The position numbers and the translations under genes were made by a program. DNA of 64,000 nucleotides, from NCBI RefSeq assembly GCF_041320595.1, contig NZ_CP166625.1, positions 5,020,001 to 5,084,000 on the forward strand, given 5' to 3'. Below the pieces are notes generated by a model. That model did not search any database, was not told where the DNA came from, and was given only the letters and a program-made list of their open reading frames with translations. Below are positions 17,583 through 26,516 of this stretch, in pieces (the first letter of the stretch is position 1; the number at the start of each line of letters is the position of its first letter). Origin of the DNA: Pleomorphomonas sp. PLEO (GTDB lineage Bacteria > Pseudomonadota > Alphaproteobacteria > Rhizobiales > Pleomorphomonadaceae).

Positions 17583-19829
17583 TCAGAAGGTCTTGGTCAA
17601 CGAAATGGCGAAGGTGCGGCCGCGGCCCTTGTAATCGAAGACCGACTCGTCGGCGAGCGCCCCATAAAGCGCCTTCGCGCGAGACCCCCAGACCGTCGTA
17701 TATTGGGTATCAAATACGTTCTGAACGCCGAAATTGAGCGTCGTCTTGGTGTTTTCGAACGTATAGCTCCCCAGAAGGTCGAACAGCGTGTAACCGTCGA
17801 TATTGAAATTGTCGGCGTCGGTCAGGCTGAAGACATGCTGCCCCGAAAAGCGCAAGGTCAGCGCGTCATTGCTCCAGCCGACATAACCGCCGAGCTTCGA
17901 AACGCTAGCCGTTCCGATCGTATCGTTCTCCCAGCCGTTGATGCCCTCGACCTCGGTCTGAACCCACTGGCCCAAAACCCCGGCGTTGAAGCCGTTGTCG
18001 AACTTCCTCCCGGCACTGCCCTCAATCCCGTAGACCCGCCTCTCGCGGTTGACGACATCGACGGCCAGCGTCGACCTGTCCAGCTGGATCGACTTGTCGG
18101 AGAAGGAATAGAAGGCTGCCGCTTGGAGGTTGTACTTGCTGTCATCGAAACGATAGCCAACCTCCATGGAATTGGTCTTGATCGCCTGTAGAGCAGACGA
18201 GCCGACATTCACGCTGTCGACGAGGTTGAAACCGCCGCCGGAAAGCACATAGGAACCGACGCCGTAATATTTCGCAGGATCGGGCAGCTCGAAGCCCTGG
18301 CTGAAATTGCCGTAGACTTGCTGATCGGGTCCGAGTTCATATGTCGCACCGGCATTGACCAGCATTGCGTCGTAATTCACCTCACCGCCGGGAATCGCTG
18401 CCGCGCTGCTCGCGCGGCCCTGCAGGATTGCCACCTGCTGCGCTGCGCCGACGAAATCAGAAACCTCGGTGTTGACAAACTGATAACGCAGGCCCCCGCT
18501 GAGCGTCAGCCGGTCCGTTGCCTCGTAGGAGGCTTCCGCGAAGCCTGCGACCGTGGATACGTCGATCGCCGGGTAAAGCCCCGTCACACCGATCGTGCGG
18601 AAATCCATGCCGCCGGTCTGCGCCGCCGTCAGCAGGTCGAAGACGTTCTGGCGCGATGTGAAGGAATCCCGGTCCGCATCGATGCCATAGGTGATCTTCA
18701 GGCTGTCCATGGGCTCGGCGACCAGTGCCGCCTTGACGCTATAATAATCAGTATCCTGCGAACTGCCGGCGAAATAAGATCCCGTGAAGGAACTGGAAGA
18801 GGGGAACGGGTTGAATTTCAGCCGTTCATTGCGAAAAGCGCCCTGCAAAAGAAGCTGCTGCCCCAGAAAGTCGTCATCCGTGTAGGTGCCGTTGAACATC
18901 GAACGTTTCGTCTCGGGGTTGAAGTCAGACTTGTAGCCCGACCGCGTCTCGAAAAGAGATGGGTTCGCGAGCGCGGCGAAGAACTGACCGTAATAGAGGC
19001 CGTATTCAGACTCCTGCTTACTGTCGAAATACTGGCCCGAAAGCTCCAGGCGTCTGTTGTCGTCAATCTGGAAGCCCAGCGACCCCATCAGGTCCAGGCT
19101 CTGATTGAAGGCGGTCGATGTCTGCGTGATGTCCGGAATCAGAAGCGTTCCGCCGCCGCCGTAGAAAGCGCCGGTCTTGTTGCCTGAGACCGAGAAACGG
19201 GCGTCCCATGCTTCTCCGTTGTAGGTGACGGCCGCTCCGACATTTCGATCGAGGTCTTTGCCGCCGCCAAAGCCGGAGCCCATGCCGCCCGTCGCCACGA
19301 CATGGAAACCCGGTTCGGCATCCTTGCCCTTCTTGGTGATGACGTTGATGATGCCGCCCGTGGCGTTGCCGCCATAGATCGAAGTCGCCCCGGACAGGAC
19401 CTCGACGCGTTCGATGTTGAACGGATCGATCGAATCGAATTGACGGCTGAGCGAACGGGCGGAATTCATCGAAACGCCGTCGATCAGGATCAGCGCGGTG
19501 CGGCCGCGCAGGTTTTGACCGTAGGACGTTCTCGCTCCCGCGCTGGCCGGGTCGAAGCTTGGGACCGTGTCGGCAAGGATCTGCTGCAGGCTCTTGCCGG
19601 ATCTGGCTTCGAACTCGATCTTCTTGGAATCAACAACATAGATTGTCTTGGCCGTATCCGAGATCTGCTGCGGCGCGCGTGAACCGGTCACAACGATGGC
19701 CTCAAGGTTCGTGGCGGAAGATTGCGCCCCTTGCTCCGTCTGATTGTCCTGTGCACCGGCCCCCGATGACAACGCGGCCAACCCGACCGACGTCCAAAGC
19801 AACACGCGAACCCCACGCCCCTCGATCAT
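17583..19829 (-). CDS. TonB-dependent siderophore receptor
   Basis: Outer-membrane receptor of 748 residues. A signal peptide (cleavage near GAGAQDN) is followed by the TonB box region EAIVVTGSRAP, the plug domain (about 55-170, with LRGRTALILIDGV and IERVEVLSGATSIYGGNATGGIINVITKKG) and a 22-strand barrel ending in GRGRTFAISLTKTF with the terminal Phe required for assembly. It is first in a three-gene minus-strand operon and divergent from an AraC-type activator, the usual layout for ferric-siderophore uptake. The siderophore is unknown. Confidence 0.93.
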   Translation of the reverse strand: MIEGRGVRVLLWTSVGLAALSSGAGAQDNQTEQGAQSSATNLEAIVVTGSRAPQQISDTAKTIYVVDSKKIEFEARSGKSLQQILADTVPSFDPASAGARTSYGQNLRGRTALILIDGVSMNSARSLSRQFDSIDPFNIERVEVLSGATSIYGGNATGGIINVITKKGKDAEPGFHVVATGGMGSGFGGGKDLDRNVGAAVTYNGEAWDARFSVSGNKTGAFYGGGGTLLIPDITQTSTAFNQSLDLMGSLGFQIDDNRRLELSGQYFDSKQESEYGLYYGQFFAALANPSLFETRSGYKSDFNPETKRSMFNGTYTDDDFLGQQLLLQGAFRNERLKFNPFPSSSSFTGSYFAGSSQDTDYYSVKAALVAEPMDSLKITYGIDADRDSFTSRQNVFDLLTAAQTGGMDFRTIGVTGLYPAIDVSTVAGFAEASYEATDRLTLSGGLRYQFVNTEVSDFVGAAQQVAILQGRASSAAAIPGGEVNYDAMLVNAGATYELGPDQQVYGNFSQGFELPDPAKYYGVGSYVLSGGGFNLVDSVNVGSSALQAIKTNSMEVGYRFDDSKYNLQAAAFYSFSDKSIQLDRSTLAVDVVNRERRVYGIEGSAGRKFDNGFNAGVLGQWVQTEVEGINGWENDTIGTASVSKLGGYVGWSNDALTLRFSGQHVFSLTDADNFNIDGYTLFDLLGSYTFENTKTTLNFGVQNVFDTQYTTVWGSRAKALYGALADESVFDYKGRGRTFAISLTKTF

Positions 19830-19995
19830 TTACGCCTCCAAATGCGGAAAAGAACCTGGAGGCGGATCAAGCCTCCAGAATTTCAAATACAAGAATATTT
19901 AACTCATGTTTTATGAGGTAAAGGATCGGCCTGCTTGGATCACGACGAACCTCATTTGGACTGACGCGAACTTTGAAGGGAAAGCCTGAGCCTTG

Positions 19996-20970
19996 ATGGA
20001 AACAATCCGCCCCCTGAAACTGGGCGCTCAATCGCTGCCGGACAGCGACAGCCGGATCATGTGTCGCAACATTCTGCTCGACATGCTGGGAGAGGCGACA
20101 ATCTGTGTGGAAGGCGGCGACCTTTCGGGTCTCACCGGCCTCTACTGGCGCTATGTTTCGCTCTCTCTGGCGACGATCTTTTTGCCAAAGGCGCAGTTGA
20201 CCGTCCAGGCTAGGGGCGCAATGGATCAGAGCGTCGTCATCCTGCGCGCCATGGGGGGACCGCTGGAAATCAAGTACCGGAAACGCAAGATATGCGTCAG
20301 GCAAAATGACGTCATCTTCACGCCGGCTGACGACGCGATGGATCTTGAACTTCCCGAGGGCGGACGGCTGGACCTTGCGCATCTGCCCGCCTATTCGGTG
20401 GCATCCAAGGGCCATATCCTGCAGGCTCTGATGCTGAAACCCATCAAGGCTGATTGCCTGCCCTTGCAGCTCCTGACCAATTATGCCGGCTATATGCTGC
20501 GCCAGACCGCTCAGAGCCGAGAGGATGCTGACATGATGGTCCAGCATTTCCACGATCTCCTGCCAGTTCTGGCCCAGCATCTCGGCGACGCGCCGCGGCC
20601 GATAGCCCGCCAGACACGCCTGGACTCCATCAAGGCAAGGATCGAGGAAAGCATGGCCAACGGCAGCTATTCAGTCAGCGATGTCGCCGAGGCCGAAGGC
20701 ATCACGCCGCGCGCCGTACAGAAATTCTTCAGCCGCGAAGCAACGACGTTCTCGCGTTACGTTCTCGAACGACGCCTTGCAATCGCCAAGGCGATGATGA
20801 TTGCGGACGGTGCGGCCCGACCGATCAGCCAGGTCGCCTATCTCGTCGGCTTCAACGACCTGTCCTACTTCAATCGAACCTTCCGCAGCCGGTATGGTCT
20901 AAAGCCATCCGAATGGCGCAAGCTTGCGGCAGGACGAGATGACGAGGCCGGCGGCGGTCAGTATGGCTGA
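19996..20970 (+). CDS. AraC-family regulator of siderophore uptake
   Basis: 324 residues with a C-terminal AraC/XylS DNA-binding domain (about 215-310: SVSDVAEAEGITPRAVQKFF, then QVAYLVGFNDLSYFNRTFRSRYGLKPSEWR). The N-terminal 200 residues resemble the ligand-binding part of regulators such as PchR that sense internalised siderophore. I start at the ATG at 19996; a TTG one codon earlier is in frame. It is divergent from the TonB receptor with 166 bases between, so it likely activates that operon. Confidence 0.88.
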   Translation: METIRPLKLGAQSLPDSDSRIMCRNILLDMLGEATICVEGGDLSGLTGLYWRYVSLSLATIFLPKAQLTVQARGAMDQSVVILRAMGGPLEIKYRKRKICVRQNDVIFTPADDAMDLELPEGGRLDLAHLPAYSVASKGHILQALMLKPIKADCLPLQLLTNYAGYMLRQTAQSREDADMMVQHFHDLLPVLAQHLGDAPRPIARQTRLDSIKARIEESMANGSYSVSDVAEAEGITPRAVQKFFSREATTFSRYVLERRLAIAKAMMIADGAARPISQVAYLVGFNDLSYFNRTFRSRYGLKPSEWRKLAAGRDDEAGGGQYG

Positions 20971-20990
20971 GTATTTCCACGCCCCTTGCG

Positions 20991-21015
20991 GCGAACGGAT
21001 ACGCAATCCGTTCGC
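20991..21015 (+). terminator. hairpin after the AraC-type gene
   Basis: GCGAACGGAT and ATCCGTTCGC form a 10-bp stem with a 5-base loop, followed by CTTTG. The T-run is weak, so it may be an imperfect terminator. Confidence 0.5.
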
Positions 21016-21117
21016 CTTTGCTCTGCAAGCCGAGCGAGTAGCCTTGCTCTGCCGCCAGAGGGCGACAAGAAGAATGTCGACCCTGCCCTGATAATTGGGA
21101 GCCAGACGCTCATCGTC

Positions 21118-21137
21118 ACCGGCATGGCCATGCCGGT
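21118..21137. terminator. 20-bp perfect palindrome between convergent genes, followed by TTTT on the + strand
   Basis: ACCGGCATGGCCATGCCGGT is a perfect palindrome directly followed by TTTT on the plus strand and located between the AraC-type gene and the end of the MFS gene. It could terminate plus-strand transcription or bind a dimeric protein. Confidence 0.45.
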
Positions 21138-21168
21138 TTTGTCGGGGAGAATGATTTCGTCCCTTACT

Positions 21169-22473
21169 TCAACGCCGCACAGGGGCACATGGCACAGCTG
21201 GCGCCACGCCTGTTGCAGTCGCCGTGTCGGATTTTATCTTCCCGAGAATCCAGACCGAGATCCCGATGCCGAGGATTGAGATGAACGTGGAGATCGTGAA
21301 CAGGGCTTCGAAGCCCAGTCTGTCGGCCACGAAGCCGGCGGCCGACGCACCGATGAGGTAGATGACCAGTTCAGCGCAACTGAGCAGCGTAAAGTCCGTG
21401 CCTGGCTGGCTGTCGGAGGACGACGCCATGAAGAAGGAGTAGATCGCGACAAGCTCCATGTAGCGGATGAAAGTCTGGAAAGCCGACGCCGAAAGCGCCA
21501 CGGCAATCCCCGGCCAGACGCCGAAGGCGTTGAGCGCAAATGCCAGAAAGCACAGGCTGCGCAGGCCGCCGAGCAGAATAAGCGTCGCCGAAAGCCCCGC
21601 CTTGCGGATGATCAGGGCGGCGATGGCAGCCCCCAGCAAGCCCGCCGTGGCCGCCGCCGCGCCCGTCATGTAGCCGATCCACTCGGTCGGCACCTTGATG
21701 TCGACAAGATACGTGCCTTCCATGCCGCGCACCAGACCTTCGCTCGCGCGATAGCTCAAGGCAAAGGCAAGGATCATCCAGGCGTTCGGCCGACGAAAGA
21801 ATTCCAGCAGTCCGATTCGTTGCTTTGACTGGCCTGCCTGCCGCATGGCCGGCGGCGCATCTTCCATCCAGAAGGCTGCAACAAGGGGGAGCAGCGACAG
21901 GGTGGCGATCACAAGGATGGTCGAAGTCCAACCGATCTTGCCATAGAGCACGAGTGCGGAGGTTCCCCCGATAATCACACCGAGCGCGACCGCGCCAGCC
22001 TGAACCGCGTTTCCCAATGGCCGCGTCTCCACCGTCAGGCGACGCACTGCATATCCATCGGTCGCGATGTCCTGAACTGACGAGAGGAGCGTAATAAAGA
22101 ATGCGACCGCGAAAAGCGTCCCGGTCTGATGCGGCTCGACGAAAGCCATGGCCGCGATCCCGGCACTGACCATCAACTGCGTAGGAATGATCCAGCCCCG
22201 CCGATGACCAAGAAACGGCACAAGCGCAAAGCGATCAACGAATGGCGCGACCGCAAACTTCAAGACCAGCGGCAGCATCAGAAGCGAAAACAGGCCGATC
22301 GAGGTTCGCGACGCGCCGCCTTCGCGCATCATGGGTGGCAGGGCGACCAAGAGCAGATAGGTCGGGATGCCCTGCGCCAGATAAAGGCCCGCCAGAACGG
22401 CATAAATCCTGTTTCTCAGCGACGCTGTACCGGCTCCGGGTATCTCATGCGTCGTCACTTTCGATGAACCCAT
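21169..22473 (-). CDS. MFS siderophore permease, RhtX/FptX-like
   Basis: Inner-membrane transporter of 434 residues with about twelve hydrophobic segments. The N-terminus reads LYLAQGIPTYLLLVALPPMM and then RTSIGLFSLLMLPLVLKFAVAPFVDR, the pattern of the RhtX/FptX and AmpG-related branch of the MFS. The start is taken at the ATG at 22473 after AGGAAATA. Beside a TonB receptor, an AraC regulator and a SIP reductase, it most likely carries intact ferric siderophore across the inner membrane in place of an ABC importer, which is absent here. AmpG-type muropeptide permease is the alternative but does not fit the neighbours. Confidence 0.8.
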   Translation of the reverse strand: MGSSKVTTHEIPGAGTASLRNRIYAVLAGLYLAQGIPTYLLLVALPPMMREGGASRTSIGLFSLLMLPLVLKFAVAPFVDRFALVPFLGHRRGWIIPTQLMVSAGIAAMAFVEPHQTGTLFAVAFFITLLSSVQDIATDGYAVRRLTVETRPLGNAVQAGAVALGVIIGGTSALVLYGKIGWTSTILVIATLSLLPLVAAFWMEDAPPAMRQAGQSKQRIGLLEFFRRPNAWMILAFALSYRASEGLVRGMEGTYLVDIKVPTEWIGYMTGAAAATAGLLGAAIAALIIRKAGLSATLILLGGLRSLCFLAFALNAFGVWPGIAVALSASAFQTFIRYMELVAIYSFFMASSSDSQPGTDFTLLSCAELVIYLIGASAAGFVADRLGFEALFTISTFISILGIGISVWILGKIKSDTATATGVAPAVPCAPVRR

Positions 22474-22910
22474 TATTTCCTGAACCTCTCTATGCCGCGC
22501 CACCCGGCAAAAAGACGGGATTAAAATTGAGTATTTTCCTCATATTATTTTGGCCAAACCCTATTGGCTTGGAGCTAAGCGAACCAGAATTGGATTCAGG
22601 CGAACCGAGCGCAGTTAAGCGCTTCGCCTCGATGTGTGGTGGCTTCTCCGCCGAGGCCTGTGGGGGGGCGCAGCGGCGCCCAATTCGCCTTCAGCCTTGC
22701 CATCACTAAAGCTACTGGCTGCAGTGGTATCTCAGGACACCATAAGGCGTCGGGGCAATAGCTTGCGGCAAAACCGCCTTATCGCGGCATATCGTTCCGG
22801 CATCCACCAGCAAAAGGAAAACGCAGCCCTGATGGTTCAGCGGAATATTGGCTAGCCTTTTGAGGAACTCCATCGAAGGCCGGCGCGAACATCCATCCGG
22901 AGCGAGGAAA
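22474..22910. other. intergenic leader region upstream of the aldo/keto reductase gene
   Basis: About 435 bases. ATAAGGCG (22742-22749) and CGCCTTAT (22775-22782) form an 8-bp stem around a 25-base loop about 130 bases upstream of the operon start. I saw no match to SAM-II or another S-adenosyl-methionine riboswitch core, which would have fitted the transsulfuration genes. Confidence 0.35.
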
Positions 22911-23873
22911 ATGCCAGAGGGCCGAATGCCGAGTACTTCTCTTACCACCGCCAGCGGCACACCGCTGACGCGGATTGGGCTCGGTACGGCGGCTTTCGGG
23001 ACAGACAGCAGCGCCGATGTCGTGGACGCCACGCTTCGGCGCGCCATCGACCTCGGCATCAACTGGATCGACACTGACGCCATATTCGGTTTTGGCACCG
23101 CGGAACGGCTTGTTGGTCGCGCCATGGCAGACGTGCCGGTCGGCGATCGCCCGTTCATTGCCACAGCGGTCGGTTTCGATTGGGACGGTCGCTCTCGCCG
23201 AGCGACGCCACAACCGGCGATGGAGCCGCGCCGCCTCCGCCAGCAGCTCGAACGGTCACTCGCCCGTCTCGGCATCGAGACGGTGGATCTCGTCAAGCTC
23301 AACCTTTCCGCTGGCTCCGACGCCCTGTTCGAGGATGCTTGGTCAGCCATGCTCGACCTCAAGCAGAGCGGCCTTGTCCGGGCAGTCGGCCTGATCGCTC
23401 CCGATAGCGCCCGCCTCGAGCGCGCCGAACGCATCGGAACCTGTGACGCAGTCTATGTTGAACTGTCGTTGATCGATCGCCGTATCGGCGAAAGCGAGCT
23501 TTTATGGCGGCGAACACCAACACCGACCGTCATCGCCTATCGGGCACTCGGCGGCGGCGAGCTGGTGTCACCGGACAATCTAGGAAGCGCGTCAAACGAA
23601 TTGCCTCTCGAACCGCTCCGGCAGCTCCTCCGAACGATAGCAAGCCGTCGGCACGCGGCACCGTCGGCGGTTGCCGCCGCCTGGAGTCTCACCTGGCCGG
23701 GGGTGGCCGGCGTCGCCATCGGCGCTCGATGTCCCGAACAGCTCACCGCCATCGCTCGCGCGGCGGAGATCGACCTTTCCGTGCGTGACCTCTCCGACAT
23801 AGCCAACCTCCTGCCGACTCTCGGCAGCGAGCGCGGCCCCCTCCATCCACGCCGGTTCGCCAAGGCGGCTTGA
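22911..23873 (+). CDS. aldo/keto reductase-fold protein lacking the catalytic tetrad
   Basis: 320 residues with the AKR barrel pattern: TRIGLGTAAFG, then RRAIDLGINWIDTDAIFGFG, then LERSLARLGIETVDLVKL. Active AKRs use Asp, Tyr, Lys and His. Here the Asp is kept (Asp54), but the Tyr position is Phe59 (IFG for xYG), the Lys position is Ala86 (TAVG for TKVG) and the His position is Asn131 (KLN for xxH). The start at 22911 has GAGCGAGGAAA before it. It is 30 bases upstream of the cystathionine beta-synthase gene and probably co-transcribed. It may be a non-catalytic binding or regulatory protein. Confidence 0.8.
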   Translation: MPEGRMPSTSLTTASGTPLTRIGLGTAAFGTDSSADVVDATLRRAIDLGINWIDTDAIFGFGTAERLVGRAMADVPVGDRPFIATAVGFDWDGRSRRATPQPAMEPRRLRQQLERSLARLGIETVDLVKLNLSAGSDALFEDAWSAMLDLKQSGLVRAVGLIAPDSARLERAERIGTCDAVYVELSLIDRRIGESELLWRRTPTPTVIAYRALGGGELVSPDNLGSASNELPLEPLRQLLRTIASRRHAAPSAVAAAWSLTWPGVAGVAIGARCPEQLTAIARAAEIDLSVRDLSDIANLLPTLGSERGPLHPRRFAKAA

Positions 23874-23903
23874 ACCGGCGGCCACTCTCCCAGGAGAAAA
23901 ACC

Positions 23904-25289
23904 ATGCCCGTTCTCAGGAAACCCGCCCGCTCGGCGCTCGACCTGATTGGCGCTACGCCGGTTGTCGAACTCACGCGCTTCGACACCGGCCTTTGCCGCC
24001 TGTTCGTGAAGCTCGAAAGCGCCAACCCCGGCGGTTCCATCAAGGACCGCGTCGCCCTTTCGATGATTTCGGCCGCCGAGGCCGACGGCCGGTTAAAGCC
24101 CGGTGGCACGATCATCGAAGCGACCGCCGGCAACACCGGCCTCGGCCTCGCCCAGGTGGGCCTGCCCAAGGGCTACAAGGTTATTCTCGTTGTGCCCGAC
24201 AAGATGTCACGCGAGAAGATTGCCCACTTGCGCGCGCTCGGCACCGATGTCCGGATCACCCGCTCGGATGTCGGTAAAGGGCATCCCGCCTACTATCAAG
24301 ACATGGCCGAACGGCTCGCGAGCGAGCTCGGCGCTTTTTACGTCAACCAGTTCGCCAACCCGGCCAATCCCGCCGCCCACGAGACGACCACGGCGCCGGA
24401 GATCTTCGAGCAACTCGACGGCGATGTCGATGCCATCGTGGTCGGGGTCGGTTCGGGCGGCACGCTCTCCGGCATTGGCCGCTACTTCAAGCGGGTATCG
24501 CCAAAGACCGAGATGGTGCTGGCCGATCCCACCGGCTCGGTACTGGCACCACTCGTCAATACCGGCGAGCTGATCGAGGCAGGCTCCTGGGCCGTCGAGG
24601 GTATCGGCGAAGATTTCGTGCCGCCCAATTGCGACTTGTCTCTGGTGTCGGCCGCCTACACCGTTACCGACGCCGAGAGCTTCGCCGCCGCGCGCGAACT
24701 GTTGTCCAAGGAAGGCATTCTCGCCGGCTCGTCGTCAGGCACCCTGCTCGCCGCCGCGCTCAAATACTGCCGCGCGCAGACGGTACCCAAGCGCGTGGTG
24801 ACCCTCGTCTGCGACACCGGCGCCAAATACCTGTCCAAGGTTTACGATGATGGCTGGCTGGCCGAACAAGGCCTTGCCGATCGCCCGGTCCATGGCAACC
24901 TGTCCGATCTTGTCATCCGCCGCCAGCAGGATGGCTCAACGGTCACCGTCGCTCCCGACGATACGCTCGCCACCGCCTACAAGCGGATGCGGCAGGCCGA
25001 CGTTTCGCAGCTTCCCGTCGTCGCTGGCGGCCGCCTCGTCGGCATCCTTGATGAAGGCGATCTCTACGTGGCACTGGGGCGAGGGGCCGCTGCCGGCCAC
25101 GCCCGCTTCGGCGAGGCAGTGGGCGACCACATGATCACCGACTTGCACACGCTGCAGTCCGTCGACCCCGTCAGCGCCGCCCTCCCCCTGTTCGAGCGCG
25201 GCGAAGTCGCACTGGTGCTCGACGGCAGCGACTTCCTCGGCGTGGTCACACGCGTCGATCTCATCAATCACCTGAGGCTTCATTCGTGA
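23904..25289 (+). CDS. cbs: cystathionine beta-synthase with C-terminal CBS domains
   Basis: PLP enzyme of 461 residues that condenses homocysteine and serine to cystathionine. The catalytic part (1-330) carries the PLP lysine Lys47 in GGSIKDRVA, the substrate loop EATAGNTGLGLA and the phosphate-binding GVGSGGTLSG. Two CBS motifs follow (about 345-400 and 405-458). Unlike the human enzyme there is no N-terminal haem segment. Its stop overlaps the gamma-lyase start by four bases, giving the reverse transsulfuration pair. Cysteine synthase is less likely because of the CBS domains and the partner gene. Confidence 0.88.
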   Translation: MPVLRKPARSALDLIGATPVVELTRFDTGLCRLFVKLESANPGGSIKDRVALSMISAAEADGRLKPGGTIIEATAGNTGLGLAQVGLPKGYKVILVVPDKMSREKIAHLRALGTDVRITRSDVGKGHPAYYQDMAERLASELGAFYVNQFANPANPAAHETTTAPEIFEQLDGDVDAIVVGVGSGGTLSGIGRYFKRVSPKTEMVLADPTGSVLAPLVNTGELIEAGSWAVEGIGEDFVPPNCDLSLVSAAYTVTDAESFAAARELLSKEGILAGSSSGTLLAAALKYCRAQTVPKRVVTLVCDTGAKYLSKVYDDGWLAEQGLADRPVHGNLSDLVIRRQQDGSTVTVAPDDTLATAYKRMRQADVSQLPVVAGGRLVGILDEGDLYVALGRGAAAGHARFGEAVGDHMITDLHTLQSVDPVSAALPLFERGEVALVLDGSDFLGVVTRVDLINHLRLHS

Positions 25290-26464
25290 CCTACCAGCCC
25301 CCGCGCATCAATCACCGGCTCGCCTTCTCGACCCGCACCATCCACGGCGGCCAGAGCCACGACCCCACCACTGGCGCGGTCATGGTACCGATCTACGCCA
25401 CGTCCACCTTCGCCCAGACGAGCCCCGGCGTGCACAAGGGCTGGGAATACGGCCGCACCCACAACCCGACCCGGCAGGCCTTCGAGCGGGCCATAGCCGA
25501 TCTCGAGAGCGGCACCGCCGGCTTCGCCTTTGCCTCGGGCCTTGCCGCCATCGCCAATATCCTGGAAACGCTGGACCACGGCGCCCACATCGTCGCCTCT
25601 GACGACCTTTACGGCGGCACTTTCCGCCTGATCGACAAGGTGCGGCGGCGCTCGGCCGGCCTCGATGTCTCGTTCGCCGACTTCCGCGATCCCCAGGCCA
25701 TCGAGGCGGCGATCCGGCCAGAGACGAAGCTGATCTGGGTGGAAACGCCCACCAACCCGATGCTGAAGATCGTCGATCTGCAGACGATAGCTGCCATCGG
25801 CCGCAAGCACGGCATCGTCACCGTCGCCGACAACACCTTCGCCAGCCCCGCCATCCAGCGGCCGCTCGAACATGGCATTGACCTCGTCGTCCATTCGACG
25901 ACCAAATATCTCAATGGCCATTCCGACATGATCGGCGGCGCCGTGGTGGTCGGCGACAATGCCGAACTGAGGGAGCGCCTGACCTTTCTGCAGAACGCCG
26001 TCGGCGCGGTGTCCGGCCCGTTCGACAGCTTCCTGGCCCTACGCGGCCTCAAGACGCTTGCGCTGCGCATCGAGCGGCATTCGTCCAACGGACTGGCAAT
26101 CGCCCGCTTTCTCGAAGGCCGCAAGGACATCCGGCGGGTGATCTATCCCGGCCTCGAGAGCCACCCGCAGCATGCTCTGGCGAAAACGCAGATGTCAGCC
26201 TTTGGTGGCATCATCAGTGTCGAACTCGACCGCGACCTTCAGGGCACCAAGCGTTTCCTTGAAAACACCAAGCTGTTCACGCTGGCCGAAAGCCTCGGCG
26301 GTGTGGAGAGCCTGATCGAGCATCCGGCCATCATGACGCACGCTTCCATCCCGGCCGAGCAGCGGGCCGCGCTCGGCATTTCCGACGGTCTCGTCCGTCT
26401 GTCAGCCGGCATCGAGGATGGTAACGACCTGATCGACGATCTCAGGGCCGCTCTCGACGCCTGA
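25286..26464 (+). CDS. cystathionine gamma-lyase (or beta-lyase)
   Basis: PLP enzyme of the Cys/Met metabolism family, 392 residues. Visible are YGRTHNPTR (phosphate contact), the SGLAAI segment, the cofactor Asp in TVADNTFASP and the PLP lysine Lys207 in STTKYLNGHSD. The GTG start overlaps the cystathionine beta-synthase stop (GTGA), implying co-translation. Next to that enzyme, gamma-cleavage of cystathionine to cysteine is the natural reading. A conserved SLGGVESLIEHPA block agrees with gamma-lyase/gamma-synthase members. Confidence 0.88.
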   Translation: MTYQPPRINHRLAFSTRTIHGGQSHDPTTGAVMVPIYATSTFAQTSPGVHKGWEYGRTHNPTRQAFERAIADLESGTAGFAFASGLAAIANILETLDHGAHIVASDDLYGGTFRLIDKVRRRSAGLDVSFADFRDPQAIEAAIRPETKLIWVETPTNPMLKIVDLQTIAAIGRKHGIVTVADNTFASPAIQRPLEHGIDLVVHSTTKYLNGHSDMIGGAVVVGDNAELRERLTFLQNAVGAVSGPFDSFLALRGLKTLALRIERHSSNGLAIARFLEGRKDIRRVIYPGLESHPQHALAKTQMSAFGGIISVELDRDLQGTKRFLENTKLFTLAESLGGVESLIEHPAIMTHASIPAEQRAALGISDGLVRLSAGIEDGNDLIDDLRAALDA

Positions 26465-26516
26465 GACGGTGAAAAATCGAAAGGCCGGAGGGACAACCGA
26501 GCGGCTGAGCAGACTC

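Noticed and set aside
15778-22473. Genomic island integrated at tRNA-Arg
   Set aside because: No integrase gene and no direct repeat of the tRNA 3' end could be seen at the far side of the siderophore genes.
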